Below are positions 22,636 to 33,996 of a stretch of 64,000 bases of DNA, one piece after another. Within the stretch, counting starts at the first letter, position 1. The number at the start of each line of letters is the position of its first letter. Below the pieces are notes generated by a model. The model was given only the letters and a program-made list of their open reading frames with translations. It was not told the origin of the DNA and did no database searches. A program made the translations under genes and the position numbers. Source of the stretch: Ahaetulla prasina (taxonomy: Eukaryota > Chordata > Lepidosauria > Squamata > Colubridae); assembly GCF_028640845.1 (NCBI RefSeq), contig NC_080540.1, positions 277,837,524 through 277,901,523 on the forward strand, given 5' to 3'.

Positions 22636-23372
22636 AGAGTAGACCTTGGAGTGCTCATATCAAATGATCTAAGTGCCAAAGCCCACTGTAACATCGCCAA
22701 AAAGGCATTAACAGTTGTAAACCTAATCTTGCGTAGCGTCTTCTCTGATAAGATTACACTACCAACCAGAGCATACAAAACATTTGCTAGACCAATCCTT
22801 GAATACAGCTCATCTGTCTGGAACCTGCACTGCATATTGGACATAAATACAATTGAGAGAGTCCAGGGATATTTCACAAGAAGAGTCCTCCACTCCTCTG
22901 CTTGCAACAAAATACCTTGTGCCACCAGACTTGAAATTCTGGTTTAAAAAATTTAGAACTACGCCACCTTCAGTATGACCTGAGCATAACTCATAAAATC
23001 ATCTGTTACAATGTCCTACCTGTCAATGACTACCTCAGCTTCAACCACAACAATACACAAGCACACAATAGATTCAAACTTAAAGTGAACCGCACCAAAC
23101 TCGATTGCAGAAAATATGACTTCAGCAACAGAGTTGTTAATGCCTGGAATGCACTACCAGACTCTGTGGTCTCATCCCCAAACCCCTAAAACTTTAAGCT
23201 TAAACTGTCTACTGTTGACCTCACCCCATTCCTAAGAAGTCTGTAAGGGACTTGCATAAGAGAACCAGCGTGCCTACCGTCCCTGTCCTAATGTTCCCTT
23301 TGATTGTATTCATTTTATGTATTCAATTCATGTTTATACTTATATATATTATCTAATATGTACTCAACAAAA

Positions 23373-23451
<79 letters not shown>

Positions 23452-23492
23452 AATAAAATAAAATAAAATAAAATAAAATAAAATAAAATAAA
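22636..23492 (+). mobile_element. CR1-type LINE (VLISNDLSAKAHC family) with (AATA)n/(AAATA)n tail
   Basis: Plus-strand reading VLISNDLSAKAHCNIAKKAL, then RPILEYSSSVWNLHCIL and NTIERVQGYFTRRVLHSS, the segment downstream of the reverse-transcriptase core in CR1/Jockey-type LINEs. The frame is lost after 22947, but homologous sequence continues to the stop and 3' UTR. A tail of about 120 bp, AATA units then AAATA units, covers 23371-23492. Relatives: 32004, 32393, 46894, 50471. Confidence 0.85.
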
Positions 23493-23564
23493 TTACAACC
23501 TAACACTTCTGGATTATGGCCTAATGTTTCTGGAACCACCAAGTTGGTAAACACTGTGCTAGAT

Positions 23565-23699
23565 CAAGGGTCTCCAAGCTTGTCAACTTTAAGACTTGTA
23601 GACTTCAACTCCCAGAATTCCTCAGCCAGCTTTGCTGGCTGAGGAATTCTGGGAGATGAAGTCCACAAGTCTTAAAGTTGACAAGCTTGAAGATCCCTC
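23565..23699. mobile_element. Fold-back hAT-type MITE (135 bp)
   Basis: caagggtctccaagcttgtc pairs with the inverse right arm; centre GCCAGC/GCTGGC. 8-bp duplications TGCTAGAT at 23557-23564 and 23700-23707. Confidence 0.85.
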
Positions 23700-23762
23700 T
23701 GCTAGATGACCTTCTTATTTTTTTTTTCACTGGAAAATATTGTGGTGGTTAAATGGATACTG

Positions 23763-24148
23763 CAGGTAGTCCTCCACTTACAACAGTTCATTTAGTGACC
23801 CTACAAAGTTACAATGGTGCTGAAAGAAGTGATTTATGACCATTTTTCAGACTTATGACTGTGGCAGCAGACTAATTGTCACCTGAACAAAATTCGAATA
23901 CTTGGCAGCTGACTCAGACTTCTGATGGTTACGGTGTCCCTGGGTCATGTGATCACCTTTTGCGACCTGACAAGCAAAGTCAATGGGAAGTCAGATTCAC
24001 TTAACAACTGGGTTACTAACTTATCAATTGCAGTGATTCACTTAACAGCTGTGGCAAGGAAAGTTGTAAAAAGAGGCAAAAATCACTTAACGAATGTCTC
24101 ACTTAGCAACAGAAATATTGGGCTCAATTGTAACTCAAGGGCTACCTG
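23763..24148 (+). mobile_element. MITE, CAGGTAGTCCTC...CTACCTG family (386 bp)
   Basis: Inverted ends caggtagtcctccacttac and gtaactcaagggctacctg; interior non-coding with direct blocks such as cacttaacaactgg and cacttaacagctg. No clear target duplication, so the superfamily is unsettled. The 129-codon frame 23925-24314 crosses its border and is not a gene. Confidence 0.7.
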
Positions 24149-24169
24149 TGCAATTTATATAGTCCATAC

Positions 24170-24347
24170 CAGGCGTGAAATCCACCTGGTTCTATCCAGC
24201 TCGGTCAAATCTGTAGCGGCGGCTGCGGGACATTTTTTTTGCGACATTTTAAGCCTCTGCGCATGCGCAGAAGGCTTTGGGCATGTGCAGACGAGAGCGC
24301 GTGCATATTGGTGAACCGGTAGGGAAGATAAGTGAATTTCACCCCTG
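24170..24347 (+). mobile_element. hAT-type MITE, CAGGSGTGAAATYCA ends (178 bp)
   Basis: Ends caggcgtgaaatcca and tgaatttcacccctg are inverted repeats. The flanks GTCCATAC / ATCCATAT match at 6 of 8 positions, so a decayed target duplication is plausible. Interior contains a CpG-bearing tgcgcatgcgca palindrome. Confidence 0.7.
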
Positions 24348-24355
24348 ATCCATAT

Positions 24356-24993
24356 TGCTGCAGCCTGAGGAGACAACAACAATTTGATGAGGGTGAGGTT
24401 GCAGGAACAAATGCATATAAATCTGAAAATATAAAATGTTGACTTTGGCTGAAGCTATTGCTAAACAGCAGGAGAAATACCGGAAGCTCCTGCTGCTTCC
24501 TTTGCTTCTCAGAATACATTCTCTCGCAACCTTTACTTGGATAGATTCCCTGTCAGCCTGGAATCACAGCCCCAAATACATGGAATTAGATTTTCCTTTC
24601 CTTCTCTACCTGCCCCTCATCTGATTGTTTCAGCTTTTAGTTTTGCTGAATCAGTAGCACATCCCTTCCACAAGGATACATTTGCAATGGCAAAAAATAA
24701 AAAATAAAAAATGGAGGATTACCAGAAATTCAGGAAGCTGCATCTTGTACTAAGAGTAATTGGCAAAAGTCTAGCACAGAAACCATAAATGACTTTGGTT
24801 GCCTTGTTTTAAAAGAACAATGGGGGTGGAATGTCCATGTGAAAAATAACAATTGTTTAATTTGGAATTGTTGGATACGTCCCAAGTTAATTAACCCGGG
24901 TCCCAGTTAAGAATTATCTCACTGGCCGGAGAAAAAGAATCACTTCGCTGCAAGCATGTGATAAATCAGGCCTTTCCAGATAATGACTCACAC
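24356..24993. other. No gene or repeat recognised
   Basis: Only short frames, none with recognisable features. Confidence 0.5.
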
Positions 24994-25001
24994 CTACACA
25001 A

Positions 25002-25289
25002 CAGTGGTGGGTTTCAAATTTTTTTACTACCGGTTCTGTGGGTGTGGCTTGGTGGGCATGGTTTGGTGGGTGTGGCAGTGAAAGGATACTGTAAAATCTC
25101 CATTCCCTCCCTACTCCAAGGGAAGGATACTGCAAAATCCCCATTTCCTCCTGATCAGCTGGGACTCGGGAGGCAGAGAATAGATGGGGATGGGGCCAGT
25201 CAGAAATTTACTACCGGTTCTCCGAACTACTCAAAATTTCCGCTACCGGTTCTCCAGAACTGGTCAGAACCTGCTGAAACCCACCTCTG
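25002..25289 (+). mobile_element. hAT-type MITE, CAGTGGTGGG family (288 bp)
   Basis: Ends cagtggtgggtttcaaattt and gaaacccacctctg, perfect 8-bp duplications CTACACAA at 24994-25001 and 25290-25297. Internal ggttctgtgggtgtggc and ggttctccagaactgg blocks are as in its relatives. Confidence 0.9.
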
Positions 25290-25491
25290 CTACACAATGA
25301 TTCTGTCGGTTCTGTCCGGCTCTTGTGAACCAGTAGTAAAAGCAGCGGAAGGTTCCACCCACCCGGACGTCATCATGGATGATCTGTGCATGCAAACTTG
25401 AAATTTGGCACGTATGTTCCTCTTGGCTTCTAGGTGCTCGCTAAGAAAGGATTTTTCAAAATGACCATCAGATCATTAGTATTTCTTATAT

Positions 25492-25798
25492 TATTGATGC
25501 TAAGGATTTAGACATTCAATTTTGATGCTAAGGATTTAGACATTCAATTCCCCCTCCCCACCTGAAAAGAACTCTGTTCCAACTGCCACTTGGGCATGGG
25601 TATGGCCAGCACGTGACTCATCCAGCTTGTGGGCTGGGAGTTCAGACATTCTACTCCCCACCTGAAAGGGAGAGAAGGGGATAAGATAGGAGAGGCCTCT
25701 GTGGGGCAAGCCTGAGGGAGAGAAGGGGATAGGAGAGGAGAAGCTTCTGGGAGGCAAGCCTGAGGGAGAGAAGGGGAGAGGAGAGGCTTCTTCAACAA
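25492..25798 (+). repeat. Short tandem repeats ahead of the L2
   Basis: A 29-bp unit (gatgctaaggatttagacat...) occurs twice at about 25496-25551. Then a purine-rich 48-bp unit containing gcaagcctgagggagagaag occurs twice plus a part at about 25677-25790. Overlapping minus-strand frames here are composition artefacts. Confidence 0.75.
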
Positions 25799-26214
25799 GA
25801 GGGGCGGGATGACCCCCTGCAGGGTCGAGCCGAGGAGTTTAACGGTTATCTATACGATAAAATCGTTCAGCTTCGTGATGGCTTGGACCATGATTGCGAT
25901 GATTCAGCCGAGGTGACAGAGACTCGTCTTGTTGAGGTTATGTGGGATGAGTTTGATTCTGTGGCTCCCGAGGACGTGGACAGGTTGCTGGGGAGGTTGC
26001 ATGCGACTACGTGTTTACTGGACCCGTGTCCTTCCTGGTTAGTACTGGCTGCTCAGGAAGTGACACGAGGCTGGTTCCAGGGGATTATAAATGCTTCTTT
26101 GGCTGAAGGGGTTTTCCCCACCGCCTTGAAGGAGGCGGTGGTGAGACCTCTCCTGAAGAAGCCTTCCCTGGACCCAGCTATTTTGGGAAATTATCGTCCA
26201 GTCTCCAACCTTCG

Positions 26215-26788
26215 CTTTTTAGCGAAGGTTGTAGAGAGTGTGGTTGCATGGCAGCTTCCCCGGCACCTGGAGGAAGCTGTCTATCTAGACGCGTTCCAGT
26301 CCGGCTTCCGACCCGGTTATAGCACGGAGACGGCTTTGGTCGCGTTGGTGGATGACCTCTGGAGGGCCAGGGACAGGGGTTGTTCCTCTGCCTTGGTCCT
26401 ATTAGATCTTTCAGCGGCTTTTGATACCATCGACCATGGTATCCTGCTGCGCCGGTTGGAGGGATTGGGAGTGGGAGGCACCGTTTATTGGTGGTTCTCC
26501 TCCTATCTCTCTGACCGGTCGCAGTCGGTGTTGACAGGGGGGCAGAGGTCGTCCTCGAGGGGCCTCACTTGTGGGGTACCTCAGGGGTCGATTCTCTCGC
26601 CTACCCTGTTCAACATCTACATGAAGCCGCTGGGCGAGGTCATCAGTGGTTTCGGGGTGAGTTATCATCTGTACGCTGATGACACTCAGCTGTACTTTTC
26701 CACCCCGGACCACCCCAACGAAGCGGTCGAAGTGCTGTCCCGGTGCCTGGAAGCCGTACGGGTCTGGATGGGGAGAAACAGACTCAAG
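26215..26788 (+). repeat. 574-bp direct repeat, unit 1
   Basis: From cttttt/agcgaaggttg to gggagaaacagactcaag. Differs from units 2 and 3 at a handful of bases only (for example tagacgcg versus tagacccg, and tttattgg versus tttatcgg). Confidence 0.95.
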
Positions 26789-27362
26789 CTTTTTAGCGAA
26801 GGTTGTAGAGAGTGTGGTTGCATGGCAGCTTCCCCGGCACCTGGAGGAAGCTGTCTATCTAGACCCGTTCCAGTCCGGCTTCCGACCCGGTTATAGCACG
26901 GAGATGGCTTTGGTCGCGTTGGTGGATGACCTCTGGAGGGCCAGGGACAGGGGTTGTTCCTCTGCCTTGGTCCTATTAGATCTTTCAGCGGCTTTTGATA
27001 CCATCGACCATGGTATCCTGCTGCGCCGGTTGGAGGGATTGGGAGTGGGAGGCACCGTTTATCGGTGGTTCTCCTCCTATCTCTCTGACCGGTCGCAGTC
27101 GGTGTTGACAGGGGGGCAGAGGTCGTCCTCGAGGGGCCTCACTTGTGGGGTACCTCAGGGGTCGATTCTCTCGCCTACCCTGTTCAACATCTACATGAAG
27201 CCGCTGGGCGAGGTCATCAGTGGTTTCGGGGTGAGTTATCATCTGTACGCTGATGACACTCAGCTGTACTTTTCCACCCCGGACCACCCCAACGAAGTGG
27301 TCGAAGTGCTGTCCCGGTGCCTGGAAGCCGTACGGGTCTGGATGGGGAGAAACAGACTCAAG
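26789..27362 (+). repeat. 574-bp direct repeat, unit 2
   Basis: The junction joins gactcaagct to ttttagcgaagg; the shared gct is microhomology between the downstream site (caagctcaatccc) and the upstream site (ttcgctttttag). Confidence 0.95.
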
Positions 27363-27926
27363 CTTTTTAGCGAAGGTTGTAGAGAGTGTGGTTGCATGGC
27401 AGCTTCCCCGGCACCTGGAGGAAGCTGTCTATCTAGACCCGTTCCAGTCCGGCTTCCGACCCAGTTATAGCACGGAGACAGCTTTGGTCGCGTTGGTGGA
27501 TGACCTCTGGAGGGCCAGGGACAGGGGTTGTTCCTCTGCCTTGGTCCTATTAGATCTTTCAGCGGCTTTTGATACCATCGACCATGGTATCCTGCTGCGC
27601 CGGTTGGAGGGATTGGGAGTGGGAGGCACCGTTTATCGGTGGTTCTCCTCCTATCTCTCTGACCGGTCGCAGTCGGTGTTGACAGGGGGGCAGAGGTCGT
27701 CCTCGAGGGGCCTCACTTGTGGGGTACCTCAGGGGTCGATTCTCTCGCCTACCCTGTTCAACATCTACATGAAGCCGCTGGGCGAGGTCATCAGTGGTTT
27801 CGGGGTGAGTTATCATCTGTACGCTGATGACACTCAGCTGTACTTTTCCACCCCAACGAAGCGGTCGAAGTGCTGTCCCGGTGCCTGGAAGCCGTACGGG
27901 TCTGGATGGGGAGAAACAGACTCAAG
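27363..27926 (+). repeat. 574-bp direct repeat, unit 3 (10-bp deletion)
   Basis: Same junction as unit 2 on its left; runs on into the normal downstream L2 sequence on its right. Loss of 10 bp after ttttccacccc fits slippage between two CCACCCC repeats. Confidence 0.95.
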
Positions 27927-28789
27927 CTCAATCCCTCCAAGACGGAGTGGCTGTGGATTCCGGCACCCCGGTACAGTCAGCTGCACCCGCAGCTGACTGT
28001 TGGGGGCGAGTTAGTGGCCCCAAAGGAGGTGGTTTGCAACTTGGGCGTCCTCCTGGATGGCCGGCTGTCCTTTGAGGAACACCTGGCGGCCGTCACCAGG
28101 AGGGCTTTTTACCAAGTCCGCTTGGTTCGCCAGTTGCGTCCCTTCCTTGACCGGGATGCCTTATGCACGGTCACTCACGCTCTGGTTACGTCTCGGCTGG
28201 ATTATTGCAATGCTCTCTACATGGGGCTGCTCTTGAGGTGCACCCGGAGGCTGCAGTTAATCCAGAATGCAGCTGCGCGAGTGGTAATGGGAGCCGCTCG
28301 AGGCTCCCACGTAACACCACTGCTCCGTAGTTTGCACTGGCTTCCTGTGGTCTTTCGGGTGCGCTTCAAGATCCTGGTTACCACCTTTAAAGCGCTCCAT
28401 GGCTTAGGACCCGGGTACTTACGAGACCGCCTGCTGTTACCGTATGCCTCCCATCGACCCGTACGCTCTCACAGAGAGGGCCTTCTCAGGGTGCCGTCCG
28501 CCAAACAATGTCGGCTGGCGGCTCCCAGGGGTAGGGCCTTCTCTGTGGGAGCACCGACGCTCTGGAACGAACTCCCCCCTGGCTTACGTCAAGTGCCTGA
28601 TCTTCGGACCTTTCGTCGTGAGCTAAAAACATACTTATTCACTCAAGCAGGACTGGCATAAATAGTTGATTTTAAATTGGGGTTTTAGAGATTTTAAATA
28701 TTTGTAAATTTTTAAATTATCGGCCATTTATTAATAGTTTCTTTTAATTTCTTTTAATTGTATATACTCTGTATTTTATTTCAGCTGTA

Positions 28790-28822
28790 TACCGCCCTGA
28801 GTCCTTCGGGAGAAGGGCGGTA
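28790..28822 (+). promoter_or_regulatory. L2 3'-terminal RNA hairpin
   Basis: TACCGCCCT pairs perfectly with AGGGCGGTA (9 bp); inside, TCC and GGA close a TTCG loop. A second perfect copy is at 8071-8102 and a decayed one at about 9531-9563. LINEs of the L2 group are known to have a 3' stem-loop recognised by their own reverse transcriptase; that role is inferred here. Confidence 0.7.
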
Positions 28823-28862
28823 TAAAAATCTAATAAAATAAATAAAAAATAAATAAATAAAA

Positions 28863-30882
28863 ATTCTTTAATTTTCAAGCTGTAGGTGTCGATTTATCAA
28901 GCCTGATTACATGGTTTCAGCTAGTTTCTAATATGCAGCACATATCAGAATGAATATCTATTCAATCACACCATCCTGAATCTTGCAACCTGCAGATACC
29001 CCTATACCTATACCCCTTTGGCATGCATGAACACCTCCTTTAAATTTTATCTGTTTTCTCTCATATACAGAGTACTAATGAAAGTCAGTGAAACTAATCC
29101 TTCCTTTCTAATCTTTAGGAATTCTTCTACATAATGGATAAAGTTGAAAAAGGTGGTTTGACATTATTACACTCTCAAACCTTAGCTCCTGCTGCTACAT
29201 AAATTCCAATCAGCTAGAAGGAAGGTGTTTATAGAATATGAATCCTGAAGCAGAGCTGACAAGTTTATTTTTTTCAGAGCAACAGGCAGCTGTCCCAGAC
29301 TACATTCTGCATTCATGACTTCATGATCATTTATTTTAGGATGCCAGAATTGAAGGAGAGTCCTAGAATGAGCAGATAATTAGGACTGACTTTCCAAAAA
29401 TATGTATTGTCTCCTTCATGAAGTTTTGTTCTAAATGTTTCTCTTTTGATTTCTATCCTTTTGGGGGGGGGGAGGAAATAGTTGAGCTCTGTTGTTCTGC
29501 ACTTCATCTCCTGGTGCTTAAGGGTCATTATTATTATTACAGTTGGTCGCACAGTCAGCCATATGTTTAAACTGAATTTGGCATTTTTAATCCGCCTAGC
29601 AAGTCCTTCCCAAGGACCTGAACAGACAGATTTTGTTACTGCTACAGTATATGCATAAAAACATGAAACCACAGCTGTCAGTTCTTTGCTGGTGTTGGCC
29701 TTCAATCGTTTTGAGTTCTTCCCAAGAACCTAGGATGTCATAATGCATCCGCATAGTATTCAGGCAGATCCAAACAGTGGGGCCTTTTGTAATTGACAGA
29801 TGGAAATTTTGTCAATGCGTAGATTTTCTAAGTGCCATACAATTATTTTTGATCTGGGATCTTGCGTGGCACTTCAAAATCTGCACTGCTAAATATCAGT
29901 TTTGAATTTTGGTTGCACAAACTGGGGACATTCCAGAGGTGGCAGAAGAATGAGGATTGCAGTCTACCTGTTGCCTATATGTATCTACTTTCTGCCATAA
30001 ACAATGATTTGAATAGTTCACAAGGGTTGAGTTCCCAAAATATGCTAAGAACAAAGAAATCTGACTATTGCTGAACAATACGTGAATCCTGTCTTACATC
30101 ACATAATACCAAGAAAATTCTAAAAGAAAAATGAACAATGATTCTTCACCACTAAAACTAGTTTTCCTTTATGCATGCTGATCACTGTGAAAGATGATAT
30201 GTGTTCTTATGCAATGTGAATTATACATAAAGTAGTGGTTTTCATGGGGAAAAATTCAGTTGAATTGGCTGATTCTTGTATGCAACAACCGTTCCAAAAA
30301 AACGATGCAAAGACAATTGTTGGCTTGACTTTTGCTGATCCATCTTCTTTCCAGGGTAAGCATCTATTTAGAGGCAGCTGAATTTCACCATCCATCCTGT
30401 GTTATTTAGCAATCTGCTGCCAGTCATTTTTGGCCAGCAGCTCCTGCCATCATGTGACTTTACACAGGCCAGCCTGAGAAGTTATTGTTTGACTGTAATG
30501 ATGAATGAAAAGCAAATAGTTAACAAGTGACTTGAAATCCTTAGAACCTCTGACCTTTGACAGTCCATATAATGTGACTTCAGGCCACTGAGTAATAAAA
30601 AAAGGCAGAGGTAATATTTGCAGACATGTCTGGGATACCATAAGTTATTTGTTCCCTTACAGAGAGTTATTGATGATCAGAGATGGAAGCAGATGATAGC
30701 ATATCTGTCCTGGCATGTATGCTGAGTGCTCCTGGTTTCTTTTGAGAGGCCTTTGGCATCCTACCGAATTAGCTGCACTGCTCTGTTTCCAAAGGATCTG
30801 ATCCAAATAAGTTCAAGATCTGTTTTAAAAATCTTCATTTGACAATTAGACGTTTTTCCAACAATAGGGAAAGGGTCTAGAA
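28863..30882. other. No gene or repeat recognised
   Basis: Two kilobases of AT-rich sequence. A G run (10 or more G) lies at about 29462-29472. The minus-strand frame 29331-29705 (124 codons) crosses it and has no recognisable domain. Could be intergenic or intronic. Confidence 0.55.
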
Positions 30883-31017
30883 CAGGGGTCTCCAACCTTG
30901 GCAACTTTAAGACTTGTGGACTTCAACTCCCAGAATTCCTCAGCCAGCTTTGCTGGCTGAGGGATTCTGGGAGTTGAAGTCCACAAGTCTTAAAGTTGTC
31001 AAGGTTGGAGACCCATG
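30883..31017. mobile_element. Fold-back hAT-type MITE (135 bp)
   Basis: Near-perfect palindrome starting caggggtctccaaccttggc; perfect 8-bp duplications GTCTAGAA at 30875-30882 and 31018-31025. Confidence 0.9.
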
Positions 31018-31025
31018 GTCTAGAA

Positions 31026-32003
31026 GCCGCCTCTTGCCCATGCCACTGGGGTTGAAAAAGAACAAATTCTTCAACTGAATGGGTATTTTCCCCCCCTGTT
31101 CAAAGTACAAACTGAACTGTTTCGTGGTTCTAGCAGGCAGCAGATCTACAACTTTAAAACATGTGGTTGTTTTAAAAGGGGGAAATGTGGAAAGCTTGTC
31201 TTACAGAGAAGTCAAAACACGTAACTCCTAAGTTGAAAGTCAAAATATCTGATTGAGAAGCGGAGTCCATGATTGGAAATCTTAGTTTTTGGCCTCTGGA
31301 GAATTTAGTTACTGGGCCTTGCAGAGAATATAGGATTTGTCTGATTAAGAAGAGATACTGATTCATATTTCAGGAAAATAGCATTATTCCAAATCAAATT
31401 CATAATGAATCTTAGATCTCCCTGGACATGGTTGATAACTCTTTGCAGCTGGCCTGAGGCTGTTTATTAAAATTCCACCCTAAGAGTAAAGACAAGAGGT
31501 GGTGAGGAGGCTAGTTCCCAGTTTTCATTGATCCTGTGGTGTTAAAGATATTCTGAATATTACTACCTTGTTTCTGTCTTTAGGCCAACAACAGAAGAAT
31601 GCATAGATCTGTTTCCTATTTAGAACAGAAACACGTAATCAGGTTATTTATAATATCTAGCTAAAAATATGTGAAAGGTACCAATTATCTTCAAACAGAC
31701 CAGCAAGAATTTTTATTATTATTATTATTATTTTCAAGAAACAACAGAGAAGGAAAACACAGCTATGGGGAGGAAGGAAAAGTTTGAACAGTTGATAACA
31801 ATAGCTATTTGGGCTTCAGTAAAGTACTTCTAATGCTAGTCTTGATAAATACAGAATCTTGAAATTTGCAAGAGGAATTTCCTGCTCTCATTTATAATTA
31901 GTTTATAAAAGTGGAGTCTCTGAATGCTTCTTCCCAGGTTTCTCGCCACATAGACTGCATTACCCTTTATGAGCAAAGTTGTTAATAAACTTGGGGTGGG
32001 GGT
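31026..32003. other. No gene; short (ATT)n
   Basis: A tttattattattattatta run lies at about 31711-31733. Nothing else identified. Confidence 0.5.
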
Positions 32004-32215
32004 TGTTATTTTATTTATTTTGTCAAGCATGTATTTTATGACAGATACAAGTGTAAACATAATTATAAATACATGTAAAGGATACGAATAAAGGAAAAAA
32101 ATAGGACAGGGATGGTAGGCATGCTGGTGCTCTTATGCACGCCCCTTACAGACCTCCTAGGAATGGGGTGAGGTCTACAGTAGACAGTCTAAGGTTAAAG
32201 TTTTGGGAATTCTCT
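32004..32215 (-). mobile_element. CR1-type LINE 3' end (VLISNDLSAKAHC family)
   Basis: Reading minus, it starts near the end of the ORF and continues into ggggcgtgcataagagcac and ggacaggg-type 3' UTR, ending in aaaataaataaaataa. Same 3' UTR as 32393-33345 and 46894-47728. Confidence 0.8.
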
Positions 32216-32392
32216 GGAAAACACTAATGTATGAAAATCAACTAAAGATCTTTGGATCATCTAGATTATATCTTCACTTGATAGTCTAAATCCCATTTTT
32301 GGGGGAGGAAAAGAGCTGATTCTGAAGACCCTGGGAGCAAACAATTAACACCTTGATATAAATTGTCCGCATGTGTTAGGAGGGTTATTGTA

Positions 32393-33345
32393 TATTTATT
32401 TATTTATTTATTTATCAATCATATATAACAGGTAAACATATAAACATAATTTGAATACATGGAAAGAGTAAGTAAAAAGGAATATTAGGACAGGGACGTT
32501 AGGCACGCAGATGCACTTATGCACGCCCCTTACAGACCTCTTAGGAATGGGGTGAAGTCAACAGTAGACAGTTTAAGGTTAAAGTTTTGGGGGTTTGGGG
32601 AAGAAACCACAGAGTCAGGTAGTGCATTCTGGGCATTGACCACTCTGTTGCTGAAGTCATATTTTCTGCAATCGAATTTGGAGTGGTTTACCTTGAGTTT
32701 GTATCTATTATTTGCTCGTGTATTGTTGTAGTTGAAGCTGAAGTAGACATTGACAGGTAGGACATTGTGGTAGATAATTTGATGTACTATGCTTAGGTCA
32801 GACTGAAGTCGGCATAGTTCTAAGTTGTCTAAGCCCAAAATTTGGAGTCTGGTGGCATAAGGTGTTTTATTGCAAGCAGAGGAGTGGAGGACTCTTCTTG
32901 TGAAATATCTCTGGACTCTCTCAATTGTATTTATGTCCAATATGCAGTGCGGGTTCCAGACAGATGAGCTGTATTCAAGGATTGGTCTAGCAAATGTTTT
33001 GTATGCTCTAGTTAATAGTATAATATTACCAGAGAAGAAGCTACGTAATATTAGGTTTACAACTCTTAGTGCATTTTTGGCAATGTTGTTACAGTGGGCT
33101 CTGGCACTTAGAGCTTTAGAAATGAGTACTCCAAGGTCCTTGACAGAGTGAGAGTCATCTATAAGGTCATGTCCATCTAATTTGTATTTTATGTTTTGAT
33201 TTTTTTTTGCCAATGTGCAAGACAGAGCATTTTTTGGTTGAGATTTGAAGTTGCCACTTGTTAGACCAATCTGACACATAGTAAATATTCTAAACAGCAG
33301 TTGCAAGCAGAACTTGCTTGAGATCATACACATTTAAAACAATTG
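32393..33345 (-). mobile_element. CR1-type LINE with 267-codon open 3' frame
   Basis: The minus-strand frame 33333-32530 is open for 267 codons: KDLGVLISKALSARAHC, LLTRAYKTFARPILEYSS, NTIERVQRYFTRRVLHSS, CRKYDFSNRVVNAQNALPD and TPFLRGL before the stop. It is the C-terminal part of the LINE ORF2; the catalytic core was lost by 5' truncation. The 3' UTR ends in an AAATA-type tail at about 32393. Confidence 0.9.
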
Positions 33346-33650
33346 GCCTATAAAATTCTACTTCAATGTGTGGACCATGAGGCTTATCCAAATGGATTCA
33401 CCCAGTCTGAACAGCTCCCAACACAAGATATCAGGTCCTCCATTGCAGATTAACGGGTAGGATATCATCAATAAATGCTATTTCTTGCTTTTCATGTAAA
33501 TCACCCAGATTGGGTAAATACATCTTGTGCAGCACAAAACATTTAAAAAATTTTCCCCTGTAATAAGTATGCAGCAAAGGAGCGAGAGCTAATGAACAGC
33601 ATATTTTAGGCCATGAACATATTTTACCTGTTAAGTGCTACACTGTCTAA
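33346..33650. other. No gene or repeat recognised
   Basis: Short spacer between the LINE and the pair of fold-back MITEs; nothing identified. Confidence 0.5.
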
Positions 33651-33652
33651 AG

Positions 33653-33801
33653 CAGTGTTTTTCAACCTTCTCAACTTTTAAGATATGGGGACATCAACTC
33701 TCAGAATTCCCCAGCCAGCAAACCTAACCCAGCATGCTGGCTGGAGAATTCTGGGAGTTAAAGACCATACATCTTAAAGTAGAGAAGGTTGAGAAACACT
33801 G
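33653..33801. mobile_element. Fold-back MITE, CAGTGTTTTTCAACC type
   Basis: Arms cagtgtttttcaaccttctc and gagaaggttgagaaacactg pair. Flanks GTCTAAAG and CTCTATGA share the central TA but are not a clean duplication. Followed after 8 bases by another fold-back of the related family. Confidence 0.75.
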
Positions 33802-33809
33802 CTCTATGA

Positions 33810-33931
33810 CAGGGGTCTCCAACCTTGGCAACTTGAAGACTTGTGAACTTCAACTCCCAGAATTCCTCAGCCAGCAAATTCTGGGAGTTGAAGTCCACAA
33901 GTCTTCAAGTTGCCAAGGTTGGAGACCCCTG
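33810..33931. mobile_element. Fold-back hAT-type MITE (122 bp)
   Basis: caggggtctccaaccttggc to its inverse, with a shortened centre. Flank CTCTATGA on the left is only partly matched on the right (CTATAGAC). Confidence 0.8.
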
Positions 33932-33996
33932 CTATAGACAGTTTCATTTCCTGGCTTGATATAACAGTTCTTCCTTCCATTCCTTTCTCAGCCTAC

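Larger units (their letters stand above)
25883..28661 (+). pseudogene. L2 ORF2 RT and C-terminal region, triplicated and frameshifted
   Basis: Each repeat unit carries a full RT palm: AAFDTIDHGILLRRLEGL, GVPQGSILSPTLFNIY and YADDTQLYF, with catalytic boxes at 26672, 27246 and 27820. A unit of 574 bp is not a multiple of three, so each junction changes frame: frames run 25883-26896, 26679-27470 and 27253-27996. The third unit also lost 10 bp between CCACCCC repeats. After that, 27870-28661 is one intact C-terminal frame (SRLDYCNALYMGL, LHWLPVVFRVRF, LWNELPPGLRQ) to its normal stop. No single working enzyme can be made. Confidence 0.9.
25799..28862 (+). mobile_element. L2 LINE, 5'-truncated, with triplicated RT core
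   Basis: Homology to the L2 at 6.2 kb starts near 25800, inside the linker before reverse transcriptase. It runs through RT, C-terminal domain, 3' UTR, terminal hairpin (28790-28822) and an (AATA/AAATA)n tail. The RT segment is present three times as 574-bp direct repeats. Without two extra units this would be an ordinary ~1.9-kb truncated L2. Confidence 0.95.

Noticed and set aside
26411..27816. Antisense frames of 85-100 codons repeated three times
   Set aside because: Exact shadows of the L2 reverse-transcriptase frame on the other strand.
30883..31017. MicroRNA precursor in the long perfect hairpin
   Set aside because: The same hairpin occurs more than ten times in the window with target duplications, so it is a MITE. 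Small-RNA production is possible but unsupported.
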